In this document: one piece after another, positions 1-9,085 of the stretch
How the letters are laid out: each line of letters starts with the position of its first letter
Position numbering within the stretch: position 1 is the first letter of the stretch
From: Utricularia gibba
Lineage: Eukaryota; Streptophyta; Magnoliopsida; Lamiales; Lentibulariaceae
Direction: 5' to 3'
Length of the DNA: 64,000 nt
Assembly (NCBI GenBank): GCA_002189035.1
Contig: NEEC01000002.1
Span: 372,001-436,000, forward strand
Made by a program: the position numbers and the translations under genes
Notes under the pieces: model-generated
The model's input: only the letters and a program-made list of their open reading frames with translations
Told to the model about the DNA's origin: nothing
The model's database searches: none

Positions 1-49
1 AACTTATTTACAGCAATATCACTTGCCCAAGGGCTTTTTTTCCTTGTAG

Positions 50-1371
50 GTGTCTAGGATCCTCATGAAAACTGTTGCCCAGCTTGGAACTGGAAAGTTA
101 CTTGTTGGCACAATGGCGTACATGATGAGAATCGAGCGTCTGCTTCAGTGCCAATGTGCCGTTCAGCGAGGTTTGTAATCCTTTCCCAAAGGTAGCATTA
201 TATTCATTATTCCTGAAATGAAGCCTGCTAGCTGAATCTACTTCAGCAACGTAAAAATCACAGTAAAGGAAAACACCATTATTTTTACAGTCATGAGGTT
301 TCTGTACTTCTAGTTGCCATTTTCAAGCACAAATGCTTCCAAACTACCATACAATAAATCGGCTCATCTGAACTTCTGTATTACGAGATATAAACTCATG
401 CAGTGTAGAAGCACTTCTCTTCTTTTTCTTGTTCATAAATAGCTCTACGTGTATGATTCAAGTGAGGATTCATGCCCATCTTACTATCAGTTACCTGATC
501 TTTGTATTGTGTCTTGCAGCTGAGGATTGGTTGAAACCAACTCAGATACTCGAGGCATTTGAGGCTAGAGCTGCCAGAATGTCTGTTTCATGTGCCCAAG
601 AACTAAGTAAATTTTCTTCCCCTGAGGAAGGTATTGTTCTTTTCTCATTCACGAATAAGAAAGAAGGTGCTACTGTAAACTGGTTAGCCTCACTTATCCT
701 CTTATCCAGGCTTCGCGGAGTTGTCAGCTGATTTAGTTGAGGCTTCAACTGCTCACTGTCAGCTGATCATAGTATCCAAGTAAGATTCAGTCACATATTT
801 TGTTTCGAAGACAGATATCCAGATTTTACCCATCATTTTGTTACCAAATGCTTCAGGTGGAAGAACCAACTGATTTATGGTGTATCTGTGCCGCAGGTTT
901 ATCGAAAAGCTTCAACAAAATATTCCTGGTGAAGGTGTGAAGCAACAACTAGAAGCACTGTGTGGCATTTACAGCCTCTCCCTTGTTCACAAGCACCAAG
1001 GCGAGTTTCTTGCAACTGGGTATCTCACCCCCAAGCAGGCAGCTCTAGCAAACGATCAGCTGAGAGCACTCTACACCAAGGTATGTCTTCTAAATCAGAA
1101 ATTGGACCTTCTCATGAATCCACATTGTCACTAATGATGTCGAAATATGCACATCTCCCAGATTCGTCCCAATGCCGTCTCCCTGGTCGATGCTTTCAAC
1201 TACACTGATCACTTCCTCAGCTCCATATTGGGGCGCTATGATGGGAATGTCTACCCCAACCTGTACCAGGAAGCATGGAAGGATCCGTTGAATGACACTG
1301 TTGTGCCGGATGGGTATCACGAGTATGTGAGGCCACTGATCAAGCAGCAGCTGCTCTCTGCAAGACTGTAG
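50..1371 (+). CDS. ACX1: Peroxisomal acyl-CoA oxidase 1, 3' part
   Basis: This is the C-terminal 231 residues of a long/medium-chain acyl-CoA oxidase, which catalyses the first, FAD-dependent and H2O2-forming step of peroxisomal beta-oxidation (also used in jasmonate synthesis). The 5' end lies before the window. Exons at 50-170, 520-630, 710-779, 897-1080 and 1162-1371 join in frame with GT-AG sites. The peptide shows family blocks such as AEDWLKP, EAFEARAARM, LANDQLRALYTK, DAFNYTD and GRYDGNVYP. It ends in ARL, a peroxisomal targeting signal type 1 as in plant ACX1. An AATAAA-like motif follows the stop near 1422. The gene converges with the coiled-coil gene on the other strand. Identification is secure; the choice of ACX1 over a close paralogue rests on the tail and the blocks seen. 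Confidence 0.94.
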
Positions 1372-1720
1372 TCATTGTGATTAAGCCGAAGGTGGACTCA
1401 AGCTAAGCTCTCTGTGCTCTTGAATAAAATGAACCCTCTCTAGGCGCAAGTCTTATCTTTATCAAATGTTTCGTATTTTTAACAGGTTTTGCATGGAAAT
1501 AAACAGCATTATGCTTCTGTTTCTTTTCGTATCCAAATAACCTCTTTATTGCTTTTTTTTTTTTTCAAAACCACCAAAACCGGATTGATTCCCAGGAATA
1601 ACATGCAGAAGCTCGCAAATGTCCACAACACAGAACAAGGAAACAGGAGCAGATAACCCATCAGTAAAGGTGTTACCTCCAAAACTTGATGAAGGCCTTC
1701 AGTTTCAGAAGACCGGAGTG

Positions 1721-3613
1721 CTAACAAGCTGATCTTTTGGCTGCAAACGCGAAAGCAAATGCAGCCAAAATAGATGTTGCAGAAGAGAATGTAGCCCATA
1801 AGCTCGACCTCTTTTGAGCTCGACCAACGCATGTCTTGAGTGACTCGAGTTCTCGTCCCATCTCCTCCGTTTTCCTCTCTTCCCTCCTGAGAAAGTGGAC
1901 TATTGATTCCATTTCGACAGCGAACGGTTTCACCCCCTCGTCATTCACCTGAAAATGCACATCTTTCACGTCCCTTTTGCAAAAAGCTGCTGTGTTCTTC
2001 AACATTTTTAGAATCATCTCGGTCCGAGCATCAGCCAGTTCAACTTTAGCCTTCATTGATTGAGTCTCATTTCGGGCACCATTCATCATGTCTTCCACTG
2101 AACGCAATCCCATTTTCAGAGCCTCCAGTTGTCCTTTCAAATCTTCCTTTTCAGCAAAAATAACACCCCTTGCGGCTTCTGCTTCCCCTGCATCCTGGAT
2201 GCGTTGCTCAAGTTCAGCCACAAGGTCATTAATCTTCTTTTTCAAGTCCAAGACTTTCTGTTTCTCTCCATTCAAACATGTTATCATGTCATTCTTCTCA
2301 AATTCAAGATCCTCTATCTTGCACTTGTAGTCATTAATCTCACGTTCTAGACTCTTGATAAGTTCTGCGTCAGCCCAATGGCATTCTTCTAACTTGGAAA
2401 CACGAGTCTTTTGTTGAACTTCATGGTTTCGTAGCTCACCAACTTCTCTCTGCAGTCTAAAATTTTCCTCAAGCAGCATACCCTTGTCGTGTACCAGTTC
2501 TCCCACTTTGCCCTCCTCTTTGGCCAACTTCTCCACTGCTTTCTGTAAATCCATCTCCATTGCAGTTTTGCTCTCAGAAAGTTTCTTGGCTCTGTCCTCG
2601 GCCAATCTTTTTTCTGCTTCCAATTCATTGATCTCAGTCTCCATTTTCTTAAACCTTATATCACTCTCACCACACCTTTTTTTCATCTCAGCCAGACTTG
2701 CATCCAATTCTTTGCCCTTCCTCGTTAATTCATTCACCATCTCTGTGCGTTCACTAATGACATTCTCCAGAAACTCGTTCCTTTTCACAGCAACATCTCT
2801 CAGCTCTTCAATCCTCCTTTTGTTAATGACAGCGTTAGAAATTTCTCCTTTCAATTCTTCAATCAGCTGAGCTGCTTCCAATAGACTCTCCTTCAATGAA
2901 TCTCTTTCGTTTGTTAAAGACACAATACGCGCCTCCGTTTCTTTGTTCGATCTTGTTGCACTGTCGCAAGCCATCTGCAATCCTTCAATCTTTCCCAGAA
3001 AATCCCTATTTTCAGCCTCCAGGACAGACAAATTCTGTCTCAACTTCTCAAGCTCCTCAGTTTTTAAAGCAAGGGTCTCCCTAGTTCCTTCTCTCTCGCC
3101 AATAGCCTTGCTAGAAACATTCCTCTCATTTCTAAGAGACTTTTCAATCTCATCAATCTTAGCGTCCAGTCGCCCAATATTACGCTCCTTCAACTCATTC
3201 AGACTCTTCAGTTCTCGTGCTTCTGCCTCCAAAATCACCATCCTGTTTCCTATCAGTGCCGATTGCTCACCCATTTCAGAAGCCAAATACGAAGACATCA
3301 CGCTTTCTTCAATTTCATTCTCAATAATCTTGTACGCCAAATCAGAATTAAGACCCTCAACCCGCGAGTTCGCAAGACCTAACTCTTGTTCAAGAGACTC
3401 ATTAGAGAGAAGAAGTGATTCCACTTGCTGGCGGCGAGAGACCTCCGCGTTGAGCAGTCTCATGTTGAGGGATCTGAGCACCTCAAGTTTAGCGGCATCG
3501 GCATCGCAAACCGAATCTACCGCCGGCGACAACTCGTATTGGGCTCCAACGAATTCTTTTGCCGGTTCCTGTCGCCGTGCTTTCTGCCCCTCCGACATCT
3601 TCTTCTTCGCCAT
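1721..3613 (-). CDS. Coiled-coil tail-anchored protein, PMD1/2-like
   Basis: Single-exon gene of about 630 residues. Nearly the whole length (roughly residues 45-580) is charged heptad-type coiled coil rich in E, K and L, with no enzyme motif. The last 28 residues contain one hydrophobic stretch (ATFSSATSILAAFAFAFAA) followed by a short basic tail KRSAC, the layout of a C-terminal tail anchor. I start at the ATG at 3613 (MAKKKMSEG) because its context is good and the 26 upstream in-frame codons look like leader. The closest layout I know is the plant peroxisomal and mitochondrial division factor group (PMD1/2), whose members are coiled-coil proteins tail-anchored to both organelles. That match is by architecture only. 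Other myosin/USO1-like coiled-coil proteins are possible. Confidence 0.72.
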   Translation of the reverse strand: MAKKKMSEGQKARRQEPAKEFVGAQYELSPAVDSVCDADAAKLEVLRSLNMRLLNAEVSRRQQVESLLLSNESLEQELGLANSRVEGLNSDLAYKIIENEIEESVMSSYLASEMGEQSALIGNRMVILEAEARELKSLNELKERNIGRLDAKIDEIEKSLRNERNVSSKAIGEREGTRETLALKTEELEKLRQNLSVLEAENRDFLGKIEGLQMACDSATRSNKETEARIVSLTNERDSLKESLLEAAQLIEELKGEISNAVINKRRIEELRDVAVKRNEFLENVISERTEMVNELTRKGKELDASLAEMKKRCGESDIRFKKMETEINELEAEKRLAEDRAKKLSESKTAMEMDLQKAVEKLAKEEGKVGELVHDKGMLLEENFRLQREVGELRNHEVQQKTRVSKLEECHWADAELIKSLEREINDYKCKIEDLEFEKNDMITCLNGEKQKVLDLKKKINDLVAELEQRIQDAGEAEAARGVIFAEKEDLKGQLEALKMGLRSVEDMMNGARNETQSMKAKVELADARTEMILKMLKNTAAFCKRDVKDVHFQVNDEGVKPFAVEMESIVHFLRREERKTEEMGRELESLKTCVGRAQKRSSLWATFSSATSILAAFAFAFAAKRSAC

Positions 3614-3691
3614 GGCAGATGAGAAAAAATGTGGACGTGGAGAAACTGCGATGCAGCGGAGGGGGAAGGTTTCAGTTTGTGAGGATTTCAA

Positions 3692-4511
3692 AATTCAAAC
3701 TGGCACCGTACCCATATTTAAAGAGTTGCCTTGCAAAAATAAAAACCGCTTTAATTTATTTTCATTAAAATATATTTGATAATTATCATAATTAAATACA
3801 AAATTATTATAATTACTTTTAATTAAATTCGAATATTTATTTTTAAATAAAAACATCTTATATTTACTGAATTCCAATATTTATTTAAAATCATGTATAA
3901 AACATGATTTTAAAAATCAGTAATAAGGTTTTTTTCATAAAATTAGTTATCGAATATGATTTTTTAACCTAAACAGACACACGGTAATGATCTTTGAATT
4001 ATATTAAAGAATAATAAAATTCAGTGAAATTATCAAATTAATTCACCACCTGGTTCTTCTTTATTGATGAAAATTGCAATCGAGGCATCTAAAATATACA
4101 GAAGAAAAAAAAGGCACGAAGGGGCATTATGGCGAACACCTAATGGACACGGCGGTTATTTTTTAAATCTATTTCTCTCCATTTCTATCACACACACCAT
4201 ATATAAAAAAATGCACATAGGGTGGATAAATTTATCACATAGTCAAATCACTGGATATTTTTCAAAAAAATTCATTATTTTTTGGAATGTTTTCCAAACA
4301 TTCATAAGAGATTTTTGGGTATATGCAAATACAATTTTCATTTTTAATTTAATTTTTAATACATAAAATCGTGGTTAAAACTGAAATCGCACGACTCGAT
4401 CATGGGTTTATGATTCAAGTTTTGAACCCAAAACCAGAATCGAATGATGATTTATGGAACATTGATTCAATGAAACCCATGGATTCAGAAGAATACACAA
4501 CAAAACTGGTC
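3692..4511. other. AT-rich intergenic stretch
   Basis: Very AT-rich DNA upstream of the coiled-coil gene. A TTTAAATATGG-type element on the minus strand near 3713-3724 could be its TATA region. No coding exon is recognisable on either strand. Confidence 0.5.
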
Positions 4512-4688
4512 CTACAGATCATCGTCGTCTGGCTTGTTGGACTTGCGGTACCTTTCTTCCATACGCTTCGCGATGAGGAGGCCAGTGTTGAAGAGCTTGT
4601 GTACGTTGGGAACGTCGTAGGTCTGGGCTATGTACACTCCAAATCCAGTGCCCAGAACGAACGAGAAGCATCTCCTGATGACGCCCAT
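4512..4688 (-). CDS. DUF4535 small protein, 58 aa
   Basis: A complete 58-codon gene too short for an ordinary ORF screen. It reads MGVIRRCFSFVLGTGFGVYI at the start, then AQTYDVPNVHKLFNTGLL and a charged end RMEERYRKSN..DDDDL before a TAG. This is the DUF4535 layout: a short N-terminal amphipathic or membrane segment (GxxFGVYIAQxYDVPN) and a polar tail. Function is unknown; plant members are small, probably membrane-associated proteins. The start is fixed by the family-typical MGxIRR opening at 4688. No intron is needed. Flanking DNA at 4700-4790 on the same strand could be 5' leader. Confidence 0.8.
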   Translation of the reverse strand: MGVIRRCFSFVLGTGFGVYIAQTYDVPNVHKLFNTGLLIAKRMEERYRKSNKPDDDDL

Positions 4689-4929
4689 TGGAACTCTTAA
4701 CGGATCCTCAACGACGTGGTTTCAGAAATAGAAGGTGATGATCCCTTCCCCAAGAAAAAGGTGGAAAGCTTGCGCAACACGACAAGTATTTCAAAATAAT
4801 ATTCTTATTTTTTATAATCAATTATTTAATTATAATTATTTTTTGAAGACGAACATTTATTCCAATTATTAATTATTAAACACGGGGATAAAGATTAAAG
4901 ACAGAGAAGAGGGAAGAAGCATGGTGCAA

Positions 4930-5509
4930 CTAGAGGAGGGGCGGGCAGGTGAAGCCCGGCGGCGGGTTGAGCCCACAAGTAGCCAAGATCTGAACAGCCA
5001 AGGGGACGAAAATGTTGAGATTAAGGAGCTTCACTCTGATCACCGTGCACAGACACACCGCCGCTTCGACCTCCAGCAGGCCTTGGATCACCGGGCAGCA
5101 GATGTTCTCGATCGGGTTTCCGATGATGACATGCACCAGTCCCCCGAGGACATCCAGACACAACCCTAGTTTCAGAGCGTCGATCGGGCACGTGGGCGCC
5201 GCAGGTGGTGGCGGGGAGGTGGGGAGGGGCGGGGCGGTGGAGGCGGAGGCGTGATGGGGCGGGGCGGGGGCGGGGCGGGGGACGGTGGAGGTGGGTGGGG
5301 TTTGGGGGGACAGTGTGGAAGGGAGGGGCGGAGGGAGTGGGGCGGGAAGACGGCGGTGGGGGAAGTGGGCGGTGGGGTTTGGGGGGGCAGTGCGGCGGCG
5401 GCGCCGGGGGGAGAGAGGGGCACTTGTGGTGGCAGTCACAACCGCATGCATGAGCTGTGGCGAGGAAGCAAGTGGAGAGGAAGAGGATCGCCATAGCCAT
5501 GGAGCCCAT
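4930..5509 (-). pseudogene. Hybrid proline-rich protein (HyPRP), frame broken
   Basis: Hybrid proline-rich cell-wall protein: signal peptide, Pro-rich linker and eight-cysteine (8CM, LTP-like) domain. The signal peptide starts at 5509 (MGSMAMAILFLSTCFLATAHA) and continues CGCDCHHKCP and Pro-rich in minus frame 5509. The 8CM domain, from TCPIDALKLGLCLDVLGG to GFTCPPLL, lies in a different frame and ends at 4930. It contains all eight cysteines in the order C-C-CC-CxC-C-C. A middle piece with PHCPPKPHPPPP repeats sits in the third frame. So the family layout is complete but split over two or three frames inside a C-homopolymer-rich linker. It is either a real frameshifted allele or an assembly indel. 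Upstream, the 11-mer TGCATATAAAG (plus strand) occurs at 5541-5551 and 5615-5625, giving two TATA-like elements on the minus strand. Confidence 0.72.
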
Positions 5510-5879
5510 TGCTCTTTGGACCTGGGACAACGAAGAGACATGCATATAAAGATGCTGATTCTGCATTACCTTTTTGAGGGTACAACAGACAAAAAGCATT
5601 GTCTTTTGAGGTGATGCATATAAAGCCGCGTCGGACACCGCGACTCGGATTTTTGCCAAGTGGACTGCGAATTCTACCAACTTCGAAGCCCAGTCCGTGA
5701 CTCACTGGTTTTCTTACCTTGCTTTTTGTTTCTCCATGGTGTAATAAATTTACTTCAAAACAAATACAGATGGGGGCCATCAAAACTGGGGTGACATTAG
5801 AAGATGTCCAGGCTCATCTAGGGGAGTACAGGGTGTTGTCACCAACAATTCACTACCTGTATAAATGAAGCTGGGACCC

Positions 5880-8044
5880 TTAAACTGCACTCTTCTTGTT
5901 CCTGAAATTCTCCTTCATGGAAGCAAACTTTTTCTTACATTGAACAACTGTTTTCCCAGGCACTGCGGCTGCCACGCGTTCCCACCGCTGGTTCGTGTCC
6001 TTGGGAAAGGTTTTGAGAGCTTGAATCAGAGCCTTTTCCTGTACCTCAGACCAGGCATCCCCATCAGTCAAACGTGTGGCACCATTGTCTGCCTCGGTGT
6101 GAGCTGAGCCATTGCTTTTCTGACTATAGCTGGATGGCTCAGCATCAGATTCCGTTGCCTGACCATCGTTCCTTAGGCTCTTCATCAATCTGAACTTATT
6201 TTTACACTGATCCACAGTTTTTCCAGGAACCGCCGCCGCGATTCGTTCCCATGACCTTGTAGCTTCCTTGGAAGAAGATCTCAGAGCTTGCATTAGAGCA
6301 TTCTCCTGAGCCGTTGTCCATGTATCTTGATTGGAATTTGAAGGCATCTGATTAGTACCTGCATTAGCGTGACTGTGGGAACCTACAGATTCCTCAGCCA
6401 CATTGTTACCAGATTCTGTGAATATTTCTCCTCTTGTCGAAAGAGGAGACGCAATTGTGTGTGCTGGCTTCCTTTTCTCAAGGAAAGAGTCAAAAGCTTT
6501 AGTGGAATCAGGCTTCTGAAGAAGAACCGACTTTGTAGCCTTCAGAATTTCTTCAACAGACCTATTAGAACCGATATATTCAGATATCACCTCCCACCGG
6601 CGAGACGTTCCCTTGGGATATTTCTGCATTCCCTTCCGCAACAACTCGATCTCTTCCTTGCTCCACGGGGCTTCTGATTTTTGGGGACCACTGAGTACAG
6701 CGCCTCCTTTCATGGATATGGATCCATTCTGCAGGGAGTTGGAGTCTTCAATGTTTGGTTTCTTATCTTGGAGAAGCTTCTCCTTGAGGAATTTGGCTCT
6801 TTCTAATGCTTCTTTTCCTTCCATTTCATCACATAAACTCATGAGTTGGTCTTTATCAAGCGAAGAACAGGCGTGCTCCACATCATCATCGACTATACCA
6901 AGCAAGTTTTGAGACAAGATGGGATTGGCAAGTGCTCGAAGACGACTTCTCTCTTTTCGCAGCAGCTTTTTCTCTTTTTCCTTCAACTTCTTCTGATTCA
7001 AGGCAGTTTCAGCTGCCCTCCTTTCCTCCTCCTCTTTTCGAAGCCTTTCCTCATTAGCAATTCTAGCTGCTTCTTCTTCGAGCAGTCTTTTAGCCTGAAG
7101 CTTTGCTTCCTTCTTCCTCTGCTTATCAGCTTTCTGTTCCTCTTTTCTCCTCAAGATTCGTGGATCTCTTTTATATGCATTGTCAACAAGGGTGCGCAAG
7201 CGTGCATAATCCTCCTTTCTTGCTTTCTCAGATAGTTTTGCGTTTTGCCTTTCCATCCACCTCTTATGGTCCCGGGACTCAGCTTGCTCAAGGTCAAACT
7301 CATCTGCATGAGGGAATTCCCTCCAGCTCTTGAAATTGTACCAGAAATCATAAAAGCTATCAACTTCTTCAATAGGCATATTATCATCCCCTAACATGGG
7401 AACTGGCTGGTTGACAGACCACCGCCCATTCCTCAAAAATGCCGATCCATATATCTTAAAAAAATCCACTGGTTCACAATCATATGGAATTTCATCATCA
7501 AACTCGTCGGTGGAATCATATATTCTTCTTCTCAGAGGGTCCATCAGGACCTCATATGCTTCTTTAATGGCTTTGAAATCGCTGTCTATCTTATCCTTCT
7601 TTTCCTGCTTAGCAGCCTCTGTTTCCTCAGCCAGACAAGAGCACCCTGTTTGTCAGGATGAAGCCTCAGAGCAGTCTCACGGTAACTCTTTTTTATCTGA
7701 TCCTCAGTTGCAAGATACCTCAAATGACCAAGACCCAGAAGGGCGTAATGATCCTGCTGCTTTGTTTCACCTGCAGACTTCTTATTCCCCTTGCTGCTGT
7801 ACGAATTATATGATTGAAAATAATAGCTTTCCTTCTCAGATGAGACATCCTTCCCATCATCCTCAGATTTAAGCACATCGACGTAATAACCCGACAACCT
7901 CAAAGCAGCAGAATGAAAAGCATGACCAGCAGGCTCAAACTTCGTTACCTTAACCGGAAAGGCATTAGAGGAAAAAAATATCGGTTCACCATCCACAATT
8001 TCCTCCAAATAGGTAATAAACAACATTTTTTTACAAGATCCCAT
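5880..8044 (-). CDS. DNAJC2: DnaJ homolog subfamily C member 2 (ZRF1/MPP11-like), one frame break
   Basis: Ribosome-associated and chromatin J-protein, about 721 residues if one missing base is allowed. From the N terminus: a conserved opening (EIVDGEPIFFSS, KFEPAGHAFHSAAL), a J domain with QDHYALLGLGHLRY and the HPD triad at residue 129, a ZUO/UBD charged region (DEFDDEIPYD, VDSFYDFWYNFKSWREFP), a long basic helical stretch, then Myb/SANT repeats (APWSKEEIELLRKGMQKYPK; TWTTAQENALMQALRSSSKE; AWSEVQEKALIQALKTFPKD), each with WERxAAAVPGKT-type ends. J proteins of this type work with HSP70 at the ribosome, and plant ZRF1 homologues also bind ubiquitinated H2A. The N-terminal frame (from 8044) must shift by one base at about 7634-7637 to reach the rest. 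No intron fits. Start chosen at 8044; the next ATG, at 8026, is also possible. Confidence 0.88.
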
Positions 8045-8469
8045 GAACAGCTCCTATGAAACTCCAGAACTATCAAGTAAGGATCAATTCGTCTGCCCTA
8101 CAATCAGAAAATAAAGCAACGTAAGAAAACCGCGCCTCAAACCAGAAAAAGTAACCCAAAACTATAGTGTATTCAAAAATCCGCGTACGGGAAAAATCGG
8201 AAAAGCATAGCACCCACGAGATAACATTTTTGGATAGTTCGCTGCATTGAATGAATCATACAGACCATATATAAAAAAGAATAGGAATCGTACACAAACC
8301 GTGAAACCTATATATCAACACGGGGATATTAGAGTATTGAATCAAATGCTTGATCGATAACTGGAGAAAGGCCTCCGGAGCCGGCGCCGCCGCCAACAAG
8401 CCAACCAAACTTAGGAGAACTTGTGCAGAAGGCGCAGAAGGAAATCGGAGGGAGGCAAATGGCAAGAGG

Positions 8470-8560
8470 GCAGAGAAGCTATTTAAATGGGCTTCTATTG
8501 GCCCGGACGTAATGGACTTCACCACCAACTGTAATCCACAATCAACCAAACCCTAGATTA
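8470..8560 (-). promoter_or_regulatory. Probable DNAJC2 core promoter with site II and telo-box
   Basis: On the minus strand this segment has a CCAAT box, a TTTAAATAGC TATA-like element near 8479-8490, TGGGCT/GGCCC-type site II motifs (8486-8507) and, farther upstream, a telo-box AAACCCTA on the plus strand at 8548-8555. Site II plus telo-box pairs are typical of plant genes linked to translation and growth, which fits a ribosome-associated co-chaperone. A TTGTAG acceptor near 8096 suggests a 5'-leader intron. Confidence 0.5.
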
Positions 8561-8948
8561 CTCGATTATAACAGTTATTATATTATTATTTTACCAAATT
8601 TGTTTATTTTAATTCTTAGTTTATTCATCATATCAATTTATTTCTTTTAAAATAAAATTTACCATATTTTTTAAAAAATATAGTATATGTGGTGGGACCA
8701 CCACCAGAAGGTTTCATTTTTTTATATGTCCTCCATGTGGGCCCTCGAAATCAATTGATAAATTTTGGAAAAATTTTAGATTTTGAATTTGATCCAATAA
8801 CAATCCCATTGCTTGTGTTCGCCAAAAGCAAGTTCTGCAGTTGGAGGTGTCTGTGAATTGCGAAATCTGGGAGCTCGGACATTCTTCTGGCTTTTAGATC
8901 GTCTGTGCGTCGTCGACTTTGGACATATTCTTCAGAGGTGGGAGGGCA
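8561..8948. other. Intergenic region between DNAJC2 and RING gene
   Basis: AT-rich DNA between two divergent genes. It must hold the promoter of the RING gene, but I see no convincing single element. No coding exon. Confidence 0.4.
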
Positions 8949-9070
8949 TGCCGATCAAGAATTCGATTTTGTTTTTTTTTTTTCTATCCAACTTTTTTGT
9001 TTTAAGAGTCAAAAAGATGCTTCCGGTGTATGATGGTTGTGATGTCATTCATTGGGGGCTCCCGGATTAA
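8949..9070 (+). other. Upstream ORF in the RING gene leader
   Basis: A 40-codon ORF (MPIKNSIL... to ...HWGLPD) ends 15 bases before the main ATG at 9086. A shorter nested ORF starts at 9018. If this part is in the mature leader it could reduce translation of the main ORF. A leader intron could instead remove it. Confidence 0.4.
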
Positions 9071-9085
9071 CAGGGAAAGGAAGAG

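Noticed and set aside
2943..3779. 278-aa plus-strand ORF opposite the coiled-coil gene
   Set aside because: Serine/phenylalanine-rich antisense reading of E/K/L-rich coiled-coil codons. No homology pattern and no splice context.
4371..4700. 109-aa plus-strand ORF
   Set aside because: It overlaps the conserved DUF4535 gene on the minus strand and its own translation resembles nothing; it is a shadow.
5205..5614. Gly-rich plus-strand ORFs opposite the HyPRP linker
   Set aside because: Glycine-rich translation is the complement of proline codons; no signal peptide or start context.
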